Source: Lelliottia nimipressuralis
Lineage (GTDB): Bacteria; Pseudomonadota; Gammaproteobacteria; Enterobacterales; Enterobacteriaceae
DNA: 64,000 bases
Assembly (NCBI RefSeq): GCF_004115925.1
Contig: NZ_SDDX01000004.1
Span: forward strand, 124,001-188,000
Reading direction: 5' to 3'
This document shows, one piece after another, positions 25,483 through 37,672 of the stretch; positions within the stretch are counted from its first letter, which is position 1; each line of letters begins with the position of its first letter. Both the position numbers and the translations under genes were made by a program. Below the pieces are notes generated by a model. That model did no database searches and was not told the origin of the DNA. It saw only the letters and a program-made list of their open reading frames with translations.

Positions 25483-27801
25483 TTAGTGGCAGTCGCCCGC
25501 AGGGCTGTTACAGCAGTTCGCCGCAGTTTTATTCGTGGCCAGCAGGTTGACGTTCACGCGGCTACGGGCGCGGCGCAACAGGCCAATCAGCACGACGTTG
25601 AACAGCACCACCGCCAGAATGCACACCAGACTGTAGCGCGGATGCTGGCTGAAGTTAGCCGCCTGGTAGAAGACGGTTGCCAGCGAGTAAGCGATGTTCA
25701 GCCCCCACAGGACCGAGAAGCCCATCCAACCGCGGCTGGATTCGCGGGCAATGGCCCCCATTACCGAAATGCACGGGATGTAGAGCAGGACGAAAATCAG
25801 ATAGCTGTACGCCGCTGAAGGGCTGCCAAATTTCTGGCTCATCACACCCATCGCACCGGTGGCCATTTCGCCGTCACCTTTGCTGGCTTCGATAGGGTTT
25901 GCCAGTACGCTCAGGCTGATGGTGTCTTTCAGGCTCTGCCAGGTTTCGTCAACGGCGCTGAGCAGCTCGTCCCCGAGATGGAACTCAGCCGGGTTAAACT
26001 CCTCTTCCTGAATATTTTCCGCCGTATAGAGCGTGTTGAGCGTGCCGACGACCACCTCTTTCGCCATCGCACCGGTAAACAGCCCGACGGTGGCCTGCCA
26101 GTTATCTTCGTGAACGCCAATCGGCTTGAACAGCGGGGTGATGACGCGACTCACGGAAGCCAGCGCCGAGTCGTTGATGTTATCTGCCGCCTGGCCGCTG
26201 AGGGTAAAACTGTTCAGCGCGCTCAGGAAAATACTGACGATGACGATCACTTTACCGGCGCGCAGAACGAAGCCTTTCAGGCGCTGCCAGGTCTGGATCA
26301 GCAGACTTTTGATATGCGGCACGTGGTAAACCGGCAGCTCCATCACAAACGGCGACGCTTCGCCGCGCATGATGGTGTGCTTGAGCATCAGGCCGGTGAG
26401 AATCGCCATCACAATGCCCAGCAGATAGAGGGAGAAGACCGCCAGTGCACCTTCCTGCCCAAAGAACGCCGCCGCAAAGACCGCGAAGATCGCCAGACGC
26501 GCCCCGCAGGACATAAACGGCGCCATCATGATGGTCATCAGACGCTCACGCGGAGCATCCAGAGTACGTGCGCCCATCACCGACGGCACGTTACAGCCAA
26601 AGCCGACAATCAGCGGGACGAAGGACTTGCCCGGCAAACCGAGCGCCTGCATCAGGCGGTCCATCACGAACGCCGCGCGGGCCATATAACCGGAATCTTC
26701 AAGGAAGGAGAGGAACAGGTACATCATGCCGATCTGCGGCACCAGCGGCAGAACGGTGTTAATCCCGCCGCCCAGCCCCTGGGCGAGGAAAATCGTCAGC
26801 CACTCCGGGAAATGCAGGGTGTAGCCCAGCCATTGCAGGCCGTGAATGAAGATCGCAACCGAGCCGACATCGAACAGTGGCTGCAGCGCGCCGCCAATGT
26901 TGATGGCGAGCAGGAACATCACATACATCACCAGCAGGAAGATCGGCAAACCGAGGAAACGGTTCAGAATGATTTTATCCACCGCCGCGGTGAAACGGCT
27001 CGGCTCGGCGGTCAGGGTATTGCTGACCACTTCGCAAATGGCCGCGATACTTTGATAGCGCGCATCGGCGATATGCAGCGCCGGATCGTCCAGCTCGTCG
27101 CTCAGGCGTGCCAGTGACATCTCCAGACTCTCTGCGGCGTCGCCAGCGTAGCCCCGGCTATAGATATCGCCTTCCAGCATTTGTAGCCCAAGCCAGTTGC
27201 GCTGTTTTTGTGGCATCGCGTTGTTCATCTCTCCGGCCAGAATGCTGGCCTCGCGCACCAGCGGCTGCGGATAGTGAACCAGCTCCAGATCGGTATTGCC
27301 CGTATGGCGATCGACCGCCAGTTTCAGGGCATCAATCCCGCGCGCACGGGTCGAGACCAGCGGAATGACCGGGCAGCCGAGACGAGCGGAAAGCGCATCG
27401 ATATCAATACGAATTTTTTGCTTCTCGGCGATATCGAGCATATTAAGCGCCACGATGCACGGAATGCCCAGCTCCAGCAGCTGTAGCGTCAGGTAGAGGT
27501 TACGCTCAAGATTGGAAGCATCGACAACGTTAATCAGTAAATCCGCATCGCCGCTCAGAATATAGTGACAGGCAATCTGCTCATCGAGAGAGGTCTGGGA
27601 CGAAATGGTGGTGAGTGAATAGGTGCCAGGCAGGTCAACGAGGGTGACCTGATGATCGATTGTTGAAAACTGGCCTTCTTTACGTTCTACCGTGACGCCC
27701 GCCCAGTTACCGACACGCTGACGCGCCCCCGTTAACTGATTAAATAAGGTTGTCTTGCCGGAATTAGGATTACCAATTAAGCCAATGGTTAATTTTTTCA
27801 T
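25483..27801 (-). CDS. feoB: Ferrous iron permease FeoB
   Basis: Inner-membrane Fe(II) transporter with an N-terminal G-protein domain. It has 772 residues (E. coli 773). The G1 motif GNPNSGKTT is at residues 10-18, G3 DLPGTY near 56, and G4 NMLD near 120. Two Gate motifs follow in the membrane part ([16 protein letters not shown] and [13 protein letters not shown]). The tail ends in the cysteine-rich [11 protein letters not shown]. It lies between feoA (30-bp gap) and feoC. Confidence 0.98.
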   Translation of the reverse strand: MKKLTIGLIGNPNSGKTTLFNQLTGARQRVGNWAGVTVERKEGQFSTIDHQVTLVDLPGTYSLTTISSQTSLDEQIACHYILSGDADLLINVVDASNLERNLYLTLQLLELGIPCIVALNMLDIAEKQKIRIDIDALSARLGCPVIPLVSTRARGIDALKLAVDRHTGNTDLELVHYPQPLVREASILAGEMNNAMPQKQRNWLGLQMLEGDIYSRGYAGDAAESLEMSLARLSDELDDPALHIADARYQSIAAICEVVSNTLTAEPSRFTAAVDKIILNRFLGLPIFLLVMYVMFLLAINIGGALQPLFDVGSVAIFIHGLQWLGYTLHFPEWLTIFLAQGLGGGINTVLPLVPQIGMMYLFLSFLEDSGYMARAAFVMDRLMQALGLPGKSFVPLIVGFGCNVPSVMGARTLDAPRERLMTIMMAPFMSCGARLAIFAVFAAAFFGQEGALAVFSLYLLGIVMAILTGLMLKHTIMRGEASPFVMELPVYHVPHIKSLLIQTWQRLKGFVLRAGKVIVIVSIFLSALNSFTLSGQAADNINDSALASVSRVITPLFKPIGVHEDNWQATVGLFTGAMAKEVVVGTLNTLYTAENIQEEEFNPAEFHLGDELLSAVDETWQSLKDTISLSVLANPIEASKGDGEMATGAMGVMSQKFGSPSAAYSYLIFVLLYIPCISVMGAIARESSRGWMGFSVLWGLNIAYSLATVFYQAANFSQHPRYSLVCILAVVLFNVVLIGLLRRARSRVNVNLLATNKTAANCCNSPAGDCH

Positions 27802-27831
27802 TGTTTTAGACTCGGTATAACTGCTGGCGGT

Positions 27832-28059
27832 TTATCGGGCTAAAGCTTCGACTTCTAATAAGGCGAGGTCTTTCTTACGCAATACCAGATTGACGCGACG
27901 GGTTTCGATATGAATGGGATCGCCCAAGGGTGCAATGCGAACCACCTGGAATGATGATCCAGGCAGCATGCCTAACGACAGCAGTTTTTGACGATACGCC
28001 GGGCTAATTTCGCGGGCAAAACCGGTAATTTTCCAGGCACTGTCTGGTGTGAATTGCAT
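27832..28059 (-). CDS. feoA: Ferrous iron transport protein FeoA
   Basis: SH3-like small cytoplasmic protein needed for full FeoB activity. It has 75 residues. The start at MQFTPDSAW (28059) matches E. coli FeoA; an in-frame ATG three codons upstream is less likely. The family core [22 protein letters not shown] is present. It is first in feoABC. Confidence 0.95.
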   Translation of the reverse strand: MQFTPDSAWKITGFAREISPAYRQKLLSLGMLPGSSFQVVRIAPLGDPIHIETRRVNLVLRKKDLALLEVEALAR

Positions 28060-28101
28060 AGAGACCACTTTTACCGAAGGTTAAATAATCAACAGGTTCA
28101 T

Positions 28102-28120
28102 GATAATGAGAATGGTTTCT
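28102..28120. promoter_or_regulatory. Fur-box-like site upstream of feoA
   Basis: GATAATGAGAATGGTTTCT agrees well in its left half with the Fur consensus GATAATGATAATCATTATC. It lies about 45 bases before feoA, where Fur repression is expected. The 343-bp gap 28060-28402 also holds AT-rich DNA and a REP hairpin, and no gene I can support. An FNR site is known for E. coli feo; I could not identify a convincing one here. Confidence 0.6.
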
Positions 28121-28341
28121 ATCAGCAATATTTAAAATGTGACGGGATGTTCATATGAGGGGTAAATCGAGGACTGTTTGACCTTGCTCAATATTTATTG
28201 AAATGGAGCGTCAGGGATGAATAATTAATTTGTTAACTAAGTGATAATCGATGGTTTAAATATGGATATGCAATCGGTTCCATATTTAATAAATAATGAG
28301 TGAGTACATTCTTATTTATTTTAACTTTGTGGGGTCTGATT

Positions 28342-28368
28342 GCCGGGCGGGAACGTGTTTGCCCGGCC
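28342..28368. repeat. REP-like hairpin downstream of tex
   Basis: GCCGGGCGGGAACG...TTTGCCCGGCC forms a hairpin, and a second GGCCGGGCAAAT copy begins at about 28381, next to the tex stop codon. Same family as the other GCCGGG/CCCGGC elements in the window. Confidence 0.65.
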
Positions 28369-28402
28369 AGGGGATACACAGGCCGGGCAAATGTATTTAA
28401 CG

Positions 28403-30730
28403 TTAGCGCTTCTTGCCCATCGCGGCGGCCAGCGCATCCATCATCGCGCTGTTACCGGCAGGCTGCGCCTGAGGGTGAGGTTTCGCGGCTTTCGCGTTTG
28501 GACGCGATTGCTCACGCGCACCACCTCCGTTGCTGCGGCGGGCGTTAGTTTCGCCTGGCTGCTCGTCGAGACGCATCGTGAGCGCGATACGCTTACGCTG
28601 CATATCCACTTCCAGCACTTTCACCTTCACGATATCGCCCGCTTTGACCACAGTGTGCGGGTCTTCCACGAACTTATCCGCCAGCGACGAGATATGCACC
28701 AGGCCATCCTGATGGACGCCGATGTCGACAAAGGCACCAAAGTTGGTGACGTTGGTGACCGCGCCTTCCAGCACCATGCCCGGCTGCAGATCCTTCATCG
28801 TCTCCACGCCTTCGGCGAATTTCGCCGTTTTAAACTCAGGGCGCGGGTCGCGGCCTGGTTTTTCCAGCTCTTTGATGATGTCGGTTACGGTCGGCACACC
28901 GAATTTGTCGTCGGTGAAATCGACAGCTTTCAGATCGCGCAGGTTGGTGCTGTTGCCCATCAGATCTTTCAGGGCCTGCTGCGTGGCGGCCAGAATACGC
29001 TCCACGACCGGATAGGCTTCCGGGTGAACCGTAGAGGCGTCCAGCGGGTTATCGCCGTGGTTGATACGCAGGAAGCCCGCGCACTGTTCGAAGGCTTTCG
29101 GCCCCAGACGGCTCACTTTCAGCAGTTGCTGACGATTCTGGAACTGGCCATTTTCATCGCGCCAGGCAACGATGTTCTGCGCCATCATGCGGGTTAAGCC
29201 CGCCACGCGGGTGAGCAGGGCGACGGAGGCGGTATTCAGGTCCACGCCGACGGCGTTCACGCAGTCTTCCACCACCGCATCCAGACGACGCGCCAGCTGA
29301 GTCTGGCTGACGTCGTGCTGATACTGGCCCACACCGATGGATTTCGGATCGATTTTCACCAGCTCGGCCAGCGGGTCCTGCAGTCGACGGGCAATAGAAA
29401 CCGCGCCGCGCAGGGAAACGTCCAGATCCGGGAACTCGAGCGCCGCCAGTTCGGACGCGGAATAGACCGACGCACCGGCTTCGCTGACGATCACCTTCTG
29501 CGCGGTCACTTTCGGGAACTGCTGCTGCACATCGAGGAAGAAACGTTCAGTTTCACGGGAGGCGGTGCCGTTACCAATCGCCACCAGCTCAACGTTGTAT
29601 TTTTCACACAGGGCGGCAACCACAACGGCGGCTTTCGCGGCCTGGCCGGTGTGTGGATAGATGGTGTCGGTCGCGACCAGTTTGCCGGTGCCATCAACGA
29701 CGGCCACTTTCACGCCGGTACGCAGGCCCGGATCGAGACCCATCGTTGCGCGCAGGCCCGCCGGGGCGGCCATCAGCAGGTCATGCAGGTTACGGGCAAA
29801 AACATTGATCGCTTCGTCTTCTGCGCGCTCGCGTACGGTGCCCATCAGTTCGGTTTCGAGGTGCATCAGCACTTTGATGCGCCAGGTCCAGCTCACCACG
29901 CCTTTGCGCCAGCTGTCTGCCGGGGCGTTATTCAGGCGCAGGCCGAGATGGTCAGTAATAATCTGCTCGCAGTAGCTCTCTTTCGGCGGCTCGTCGAACT
30001 GCGGATCGGCATTGAGAGAGAGTTGCAGAACGCCTTCGTTGCGGCCACGGAACATGGCCAGCGCGCGGTGCGATGGGGCGGTTGAAATCGGTTCATGGTG
30101 ATCGAAGTAGTCGCGGAATTTCGCGCCTTCCTCTTCTTTACCGCTCACGACGGTAGAGACGATGTGGGCATTTTTCCACAGGTAATCACGCACTTTGGAG
30201 AGCAGCGCGGCGTCTTCGGCAAAACGCTCCATCAGAATGTAGCGCGCGCCATCAAGGGCGGCTTTGGTGTCGGCTACGCCTTTATCTGCGTCGATAAATT
30301 TCGCGGCTTCCGTTTCAGGATCGTGCGACGGCGTAGTCCACAGCAGATCGGCCAGCGGCTCGAGGCCTGCTTCAATCGCAATCTGCCCGCGGGTGCGGCG
30401 CTTAGGTTTGTACGGCAGATAGAGGTCTTCCAGCTCGGTTTTGCTCATTGTGCCGTTGATGGCACCTGCCAGCGCATCGGTCAGTTTGCCCTGTTCGCCA
30501 ATGGATTTGAGAATAGCCTGGCGACGGTCTTCCAGCTCACGCAGGTAGCCCAGACGGGTCTCCAGGTTGCGCAGCTGCGTGTCATCCAGACCGCCGGTGA
30601 CTTCCTTACGATAACGTGCAATAAACGGCACGGTGTTCCCTTCATCAAGCAGGCGAACGGCAGCTTCTACCTGTTCGGCTCTGGCCTGAAGTTCACCCGC
30701 AATAATGCGGCAGAGCGAATCTTTCATCAT
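28403..30730 (-). CDS. yhgF: Tex-family RNA-binding transcription accessory protein
   Basis: Tex/YhgF, a bacterial relative of eukaryotic Spt6, implicated in transcription and RNA handling. It has 775 residues (E. coli 773). The N-terminal helical region is followed by a YqgF/RuvC-like domain ([16 protein letters not shown]), helix-hairpin-helix segments ([44 protein letters not shown]) and an S1 RNA-binding domain ([29 protein letters not shown], about 650-720). The tail is rich in Ala, Gln and Pro. It is downstream of greB on the same strand. Confidence 0.97.
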   Translation of the reverse strand: MMKDSLCRIIAGELQARAEQVEAAVRLLDEGNTVPFIARYRKEVTGGLDDTQLRNLETRLGYLRELEDRRQAILKSIGEQGKLTDALAGAINGTMSKTELEDLYLPYKPKRRTRGQIAIEAGLEPLADLLWTTPSHDPETEAAKFIDADKGVADTKAALDGARYILMERFAEDAALLSKVRDYLWKNAHIVSTVVSGKEEEGAKFRDYFDHHEPISTAPSHRALAMFRGRNEGVLQLSLNADPQFDEPPKESYCEQIITDHLGLRLNNAPADSWRKGVVSWTWRIKVLMHLETELMGTVRERAEDEAINVFARNLHDLLMAAPAGLRATMGLDPGLRTGVKVAVVDGTGKLVATDTIYPHTGQAAKAAVVVAALCEKYNVELVAIGNGTASRETERFFLDVQQQFPKVTAQKVIVSEAGASVYSASELAALEFPDLDVSLRGAVSIARRLQDPLAELVKIDPKSIGVGQYQHDVSQTQLARRLDAVVEDCVNAVGVDLNTASVALLTRVAGLTRMMAQNIVAWRDENGQFQNRQQLLKVSRLGPKAFEQCAGFLRINHGDNPLDASTVHPEAYPVVERILAATQQALKDLMGNSTNLRDLKAVDFTDDKFGVPTVTDIIKELEKPGRDPRPEFKTAKFAEGVETMKDLQPGMVLEGAVTNVTNFGAFVDIGVHQDGLVHISSLADKFVEDPHTVVKAGDIVKVKVLEVDMQRKRIALTMRLDEQPGETNARRSNGGGAREQSRPNAKAAKPHPQAQPAGNSAMMDALAAAMGKKR

Positions 30731-30816
30731 GGCTTTGTCATCTGGTTTGTCGAAAAACAGGGGATAGTTATACGGACTGGCACGGCAAAATGCCAGTCGT
30801 GGAGGGCGCTCTCGGA

Positions 30817-31290
30817 CTATTTAACGTACTCAATTTCGTTGACGTACCAGCTGGCTTCCCCGGCAGGTGTCTGGACGACGGCTAAATCGCCGACCTCCTT
30901 TTTCAGCAGCGCGCGGGCCATCGGCGAGTCGATCGAGATGTAATCCTTACGACCAAAAATTTCATCGTAGCCGACAATGCGAAAACGTCGGGTCGCGCCG
31001 TCATCGTTCTCGATCTCTACCCATGCGCCGAAAAAGACTTTGCCTTCCTGCTGCGGCGAATAGTCAACGATTCGCAGGTTCTCGAGGCATTTAGTCAGAT
31101 AACGGACCCGGCGATCAATCTCGCGCAGGCGTTTTTTATTATACTGATAGTCAGCGTTCTCGCTGCGGTCGCCAAGACTGGCTGCCCAGGTCACTTTTTT
31201 GGTCACTTCCGGGCGCTCTTCCCGCCAGAGGTAATCCATCTCTTTTTTGAGTTTTTCGTACCCTTCGCGGGTGATCAGCGGCGTTTTCAT
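30817..31290 (-). CDS. greB: Transcription elongation factor GreB
   Basis: Binds the secondary channel of RNA polymerase and stimulates cleavage of backtracked transcripts. It has 157 residues. An N-terminal coiled coil ([29 protein letters not shown] and following) carries the acidic tip residues in [20 protein letters not shown], and a C-terminal FKBP-like domain includes [20 protein letters not shown]. It is divergent from ompR with 232 bases between; that gap holds the ompR promoter region. Confidence 0.97.
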   Translation of the reverse strand: MKTPLITREGYEKLKKEMDYLWREERPEVTKKVTWAASLGDRSENADYQYNKKRLREIDRRVRYLTKCLENLRIVDYSPQQEGKVFFGAWVEIENDDGATRRFRIVGYDEIFGRKDYISIDSPMARALLKKEVGDLAVVQTPAGEASWYVNEIEYVK

Positions 31291-31522
31291 GGGATGACCT
31301 TTAAGACTCTACTCAATGACAGGCATTACGCACATTACGTACCACATAGCTTACCAGACAGGATTAATAATGATTTATGTGATGAAATGTGCAGATAAGC
31401 TCCTGTTAAATATGCTTTGTAACAATTTCGACTAGAATTTATACCAGATTTAGCTGGTCGTAGACGTGCACTTTTTTAGAATACGTACTGAAACACTATC
31501 CGGGCCTTTGGGAGTACATACA

Positions 31523-33585
<2,063 letters not shown>

Positions 33586-33590
33586 AAAAA

Positions 33591-33659
33591 GCCGGGTGGC
33601 GTTACCCTTACCCGGCCTTCTCATGCTCTATAGTTCGGGTGAGCGCAGCGCCACCCGAC
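33591..33659. repeat. BIME: inverted REP pair between envZ and pckA
   Basis: GCCGGGTGGCG...CTTACCCGGCC (33591-33617) and an inverted copy GTTCGGGTGAGCGCAGCGCCACCCGAC (33633-33659) fill the gap between two convergent genes. The first unit follows a run of A residues and may terminate envZ. Confidence 0.85.
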
Positions 33660-33673
33660 ACTATTTAAGCTTC

Positions 33674-35293
33674 TTACAGCTTCGGTCCCGCACTCACCAA
33701 CGCCGCACCTGCTGGCGTATCGGTGTACTTCTCAAAGTTCTCAATAAACAGCTTCGCAAGGGCTTCTGCCTTCTCCTGCCACTGTTCCGGTGAGCCGTAG
33801 GTATTACGCGGGTCGAGGATATGGGTATCCACGCCCGGCAACGCCGTTGGGATTGCCAGATCGAACATCGGCAGGGTGAAGGTTTCCGCATCGTCCAGCG
33901 AGCCATCGATAATCGCGTCGATAATGGCGCGGGTATCTTTGATGGAAATACGTTTCCCCGTTCCGTTCCAGCCGGTATTCACCAGATAAGCCTTCGCGCC
34001 TGCAGCCTGCATGCGTTTCACCAGCACTTCTGCGTACTGTGTCGGGTGCAGCGACAGGAACGCCGCGCCGAAACAGGCGGAGAAGGTTGGGGTTGGCTCC
34101 GTCACACCGCGCTCAGTGCCCGCCAGTTTCGCGGTAAAGCCCGACAGGAAGTGATACTGCGTCTGGCTGGCCGTCAGACGAGAGACCGGTGGCAGCACGC
34201 CAAAAGCATCGGCGGTCAGGAAGATCACCTTCGAGGCGTGGCCCGCTTTGGAAACCGGCTTGACGATGTTATCGATGTGATAGATCGGATACGACACACG
34301 GGTGTTTTCGGTCTTCGAAGCATCGTCAAAATCAACGGTGCCATCGGCGAGCACGGTGACGTTTTCCAGCAGCGCATCGCGGCGGATGGCGCCGTAAATG
34401 TCCGGCTCGGCTTCGGCCGACAGACGGATCGTTTTGGCGTAGCAGCCGCCTTCGAAGTTGAACACGCCGTCGTCGTCCCAGCCGTGTTCATCGTCGCCAA
34501 TCAACCGGCGCTTAGGATCGGTGGAGAGGGTGGTTTTCCCGGTCCCGGAGAGACCAAAGAACACGGCCACGTCACCGTCTTCGCCCACGTTAGCGGAGCA
34601 GTGCATGGAGGCAATGCCCTGCAGCGGCAGCAGGTAGTTCATCACCGAGAACATCCCTTTCTTCATTTCGCCACCGTACCAGGTGCCGCCAATCAGCTGG
34701 ACGCGCTCGGTCAGGTTGAAGGCAATGAAGTTTTCCGAGTTCAGGCCCTGCTCTTTCCACTGCGGGTTGGTGCATTTCGCGCCGTTCATGACGATGAAAT
34801 CAGGCTCGAAATCCTGTAACTCTTCATTGGTCGGGCGAATAAACATGTTCTTCACGAAATGCGCCTGCCAGGCGACTTCGGTGATAAAGCGAACGGAGAG
34901 GCGAGTGTCGGCATTGGCGCCACAGAAGGCATCAACAATAAACAATCGCTTGCCGGAGAGTTGATTCGTGACGAGTCCTTTCAGATGCTGCCAGGTTTCC
35001 TGGGAGAGCGGCTTGTTGTCGTTCTTCCCTTTGCCCTTATCTGCCCACCACAGCGTATCGCGGGTAGTGTCGTCACGGACGATATACTTATCTTTCGGCG
35101 AACGGCCGGTAAAAATCCCGGTGTCCACGGCGATAGCACCAGTGTTCGTCAACACACCTCGCTCGTATCCTTCCAGTGCTGGATTGAGCTCTTCCTGATA
35201 CAGCGTATCGTAATCGGGGTTGTAGACGATTTCCTGGACGTCGTTGATACCATAAGCCTTGAGATCTTGCGGGGTTAAGTCTTTAACGCGCAT
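33674..35293 (-). CDS. pckA: Phosphoenolpyruvate carboxykinase (ATP) PckA
   Basis: First committed gluconeogenic step: oxaloacetate plus ATP to phosphoenolpyruvate, CO2 and ADP. It has 539 residues (E. coli 540). The P-loop [11 protein letters not shown] lies near residue 250 and the metal/nucleotide site [24 protein letters not shown] just after it. [18 protein letters not shown] is the substrate-binding N-terminal block. It is convergent with envZ. Confidence 0.99.
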   Translation of the reverse strand: MRVKDLTPQDLKAYGINDVQEIVYNPDYDTLYQEELNPALEGYERGVLTNTGAIAVDTGIFTGRSPKDKYIVRDDTTRDTLWWADKGKGKNDNKPLSQETWQHLKGLVTNQLSGKRLFIVDAFCGANADTRLSVRFITEVAWQAHFVKNMFIRPTNEELQDFEPDFIVMNGAKCTNPQWKEQGLNSENFIAFNLTERVQLIGGTWYGGEMKKGMFSVMNYLLPLQGIASMHCSANVGEDGDVAVFFGLSGTGKTTLSTDPKRRLIGDDEHGWDDDGVFNFEGGCYAKTIRLSAEAEPDIYGAIRRDALLENVTVLADGTVDFDDASKTENTRVSYPIYHIDNIVKPVSKAGHASKVIFLTADAFGVLPPVSRLTASQTQYHFLSGFTAKLAGTERGVTEPTPTFSACFGAAFLSLHPTQYAEVLVKRMQAAGAKAYLVNTGWNGTGKRISIKDTRAIIDAIIDGSLDDAETFTLPMFDLAIPTALPGVDTHILDPRNTYGSPEQWQEKAEALAKLFIENFEKYTDTPAGAALVSAGPKL

Positions 35294-35412
35294 GTCACTG
35301 CTCCTTAGCCAATATGTACTGCCTGAAATTGTAGGGTTTTTCTTAGGATGTTAACCGCGACGGGGCTCATAGATTTACGTATCTGGACAAAACCCTTCCT
35401 GACGGAAAACGC

Positions 35413-35428
35413 TGTGACTCCTGTCACG
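35413..35428. promoter_or_regulatory. CRP site upstream of pckA
   Basis: TGTGACTCCTGTCACG is TGTGA-N6-TCACg, nine of ten core bases of the CRP consensus, located 120 bases upstream of the pckA start. This fits the known catabolite activation of pckA. The 331-bp gap 35294-35624 otherwise holds only a hairpin near hslO. Confidence 0.75.
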
Positions 35429-35595
35429 AAGCAGGGCGGATTATCGCAGGATTCGCTTTTTTGTGGGGGGAAATGTTCTCAAAAGGTTAAAACATGGAGT
35501 ATTTAACCGGAAGAATGTGAATGTAATCGCATACATGTAAGAAAGTTACGTAAGGATTACATTACGAAAAACGATTCAGCTTAAAAGGGAGTTTT

Positions 35596-35618
35596 CCCCC
35601 TCACCGGGCGTGAGGGGG
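35596..35618 (-). terminator. Hairpin after hslO
   Basis: Perfect 9-bp arms CCCCCTCAC and GTGAGGGGG around a five-base loop lie 6 bases past the hslO stop. There is no clear U-tract on the hslO strand, so termination is plausible but not certain. Confidence 0.5.
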
Positions 35619-35624
35619 AGGGCA

Positions 35625-36503
35625 TCAATGAACCTGCGGATCCGCCGGGGAGGCGTTGTTGCGGATCTCGGCGATATCCATCGAGTTGAACACGTAGTGA
35701 GAACCACAGTAATCACAGTTCATATCGATTTCGCCATCTTCAGCCATGATGCTGTCGATCTCTTCGTCCGGCAGAGTACGCAGCGCGCCTGCGCAACGTT
35801 CACGGGAACAGGTGCATTTGAACTCCACGTCCTGCGGATCGTAAAGCGTCACCTCTTCTTCGTGATACAGACGCCACAGCACTTCATTCGCAGGCAGCGT
35901 AAACAGCTCTTCTGCTTTGATGGTTTCGGTCAGCGTCGCCAGATGCTCGAAATCGTTGCCCTGCGCATTTTGAGCAGGCAGAACCTGCAGGAGCATACCG
36001 CCCGCCGCCAGTTGACCGTCCACTTCACCGGTGCGGATAAACAGGCGTGTTGGCAGCTGTTCGGAACGCAGGAAGTAATCTTCCAGGCACGCGGCCAGCG
36101 TATCGCCTTCCAGACCCACTACGCCCTGATAGCGCTCGCCTTCTTCTGGCGTAATAGTAATCACCAGGAAACCGTTGCCCACCAGCGTTTTCAAATCAGC
36201 ACCTTCCGGCACCTCACCCTGCACGCGCGCCACACCGCGCATCTGCTGCTGGTTATTGCCGTTGATCACCGCCAGGGTCATCGGGCCGTCGCCCTGCAGC
36301 TGCACGGTGATATCCCCTGCAAACTTCAGCGTCGCTGTCAGCAGGCTGGTCGCCACCAGCAGTTCGCCAAGGATGTTTTTCACCGGCTGAGGATAGCTGT
36401 GGTTTTCGAGGATCTGTTTCCAGGTTTCGGATACCGTCACCAGCTCGCCGCGAACGGCAAATTGTTCAAACAGATAGCGATGTAATTGGTCGTGTTGGGA
36501 CAT
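35625..36503 (-). CDS. hslO: Redox-regulated chaperone Hsp33
   Basis: Cytosolic holdase activated by oxidation and unfolding of its zinc centre. It has 292 residues, the usual length. The N-terminal substrate-binding domain is followed by the C-terminal zinc switch CTC (Cys232 and Cys234) and CDYC (Cys265 and Cys268). It is downstream of hslR by 23 bases, in the yrfG-hslR-hslO cluster known as part of the heat-shock regulon. Confidence 0.98.
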   Translation of the reverse strand: MSQHDQLHRYLFEQFAVRGELVTVSETWKQILENHSYPQPVKNILGELLVATSLLTATLKFAGDITVQLQGDGPMTLAVINGNNQQQMRGVARVQGEVPEGADLKTLVGNGFLVITITPEEGERYQGVVGLEGDTLAACLEDYFLRSEQLPTRLFIRTGEVDGQLAAGGMLLQVLPAQNAQGNDFEHLATLTETIKAEELFTLPANEVLWRLYHEEEVTLYDPQDVEFKCTCSRERCAGALRTLPDEEIDSIMAEDGEIDMNCDYCGSHYVFNSMDIAEIRNNASPADPQVH

Positions 36504-36526
36504 AATTTTCTCTCTTTAAACGGCGA

Positions 36527-36928
36527 TTACTCGTGTTCGCCGTGTTTAAATTTCATCAGATCGCGACGTTCTTTTTTATCCGGTCGCCTGTCCGGATGCG
36601 GCATGGTGAGGGCATTCATCTTGCGAGCCAGCGCCACTTTCTCGCGCTTTTCAACGCTTTCCGCCGTCTCTTCATACATCAGAACTGCTTCGGCAGCCGG
36701 GCGACGATGCTCGGTAACGGCTTTGACGATCACCGTGCGTTCATCGTTTCCCTGGCGCAGGGTCAGGGTGGCATTCAGTTCGACAAGTTTACTTGGCTTG
36801 CTGCGCTGCCCGTTGTAGTGCACCTTTCCCCCGTCGACCATTTCACGGGCCAGCGCGCGCGTTTTATAAAAACGGGCGGCCCACAGCCACTTATCCAGTC
36901 TTACCCCTTCGGAGGGTTTTTCTTTCAT
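36527..36928 (-). CDS. hslR: Ribosome-associated heat shock protein Hsp15
   Basis: S4-domain RNA-binding protein that rescues stalled 50S subunits carrying peptidyl-tRNA. It has 133 residues. The S4 motif VRLDKWLWAARFYKTRALAREMVDGGKVHYNG occupies residues 9-40, and a basic C-terminus (DRRPDKKERRDLMKFKHG) follows. Its start overlaps the yrfG stop by 4 bases. Confidence 0.97.
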   Translation of the reverse strand: MKEKPSEGVRLDKWLWAARFYKTRALAREMVDGGKVHYNGQRSKPSKLVELNATLTLRQGNDERTVIVKAVTEHRRPAAEAVLMYEETAESVEKREKVALARKMNALTMPHPDRRPDKKERRDLMKFKHGEHE

Positions 36929-37608
36929 GGCGTCTCCTTCACGGTGAGTGAGGGGATCATTCGGCGATAGTCGTTCAGCGCCGGATGCCGCAGATAGCTT
37001 TTATCCGCCAGGCCGGAATCAGGATTCGTCACGCCCAGACAATAGCGAATACCAAATTTTGCCGCCGAATCCAGAATCGGTTCACTGTCATCAATGAACA
37101 AGGTTCTTTCGGGCTGCAAACCGGTCTCTTCCGCCACGGCCTGCCACAATCGCTGATCCTCTTTCGGATAACCAAATGTGTGGGTGGAAAGTAATAAATC
37201 AAGGTGTGACGCTAACCCGGTATGTTCGAGCTTTACCGCCAGATTGTGCGGATGCGCGTTGGTCAGCAAAATGCGTCGCTTGCCGCTCGCTTTTAGTGCG
37301 TCCAGAAATGGCACCGTATCGTCGCGCAGCACCGCGTTCGGTCCCTGGGCGGTGGTCATGGCGCAGATATCCAGCCCGAGCTTTTCGCTCCAGTAATCCA
37401 GGCAGTACCAGTTTAGCGTATGCTGCACGGCGTGATACTGCTGGCGAATATAATCCTGCGCTTCTGCCGGAGTGATGCCCTGCTGCGCGCCATAAGTTTC
37501 AGGCACCAGCTTTTGCCAGAAGTGGGTATCAAATGCGAGATCGAGCAGCGTGCCGTCCATATCCAGCAGGACGGTATCAACGTCCTGCCAGGCAATATCA
37601 AGATGCAT
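36925..37608 (-). CDS. yrfG: HAD-family purine nucleotidase YrfG
   Basis: HAD phosphatase; E. coli YrfG hydrolyses GMP/IMP-type nucleotides. It has 227 residues. Motif I is DMDGTLLDL (nucleophile Asp16), motif II LLTNAHP, motif III Lys in GYPKEDQRLW, and motif IV FIDDSEPILDSA. First gene of the yrfG-hslR-hslO unit. An inverted repeat (GCGCGACAG and CTGTCGCGC, 37638-37665) separates it from igaA. Confidence 0.93.
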   Translation of the reverse strand: MHLDIAWQDVDTVLLDMDGTLLDLAFDTHFWQKLVPETYGAQQGITPAEAQDYIRQQYHAVQHTLNWYCLDYWSEKLGLDICAMTTAQGPNAVLRDDTVPFLDALKASGKRRILLTNAHPHNLAVKLEHTGLASHLDLLLSTHTFGYPKEDQRLWQAVAEETGLQPERTLFIDDSEPILDSAAKFGIRYCLGVTNPDSGLADKSYLRHPALNDYRRMIPSLTVKETP

Positions 37609-37637
37609 GAGGGGAACTCTCCAGCCAGAAGAAACGT

Positions 37638-37665
37638 GCGCGACAGGGTAGCATAACTGTCGCGC
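37638..37665. terminator. Inverted repeat between igaA and yrfG
   Basis: Nine-base perfect arms, GCGCGACAG and CTGTCGCGC, with a 10-base loop, lie 7 bases beyond the igaA stop on the minus strand. It could end the igaA transcript; no U-tract is present. Confidence 0.4.
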
Positions 37666-37672
37666 AGCGGTA

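Noticed and set aside
25978..27117. A 379-codon plus-strand frame opposite feoB
   Set aside because: Composition is extremely rich in His, Arg and Gln, with no family resemblance; antisense shadow of feoB.
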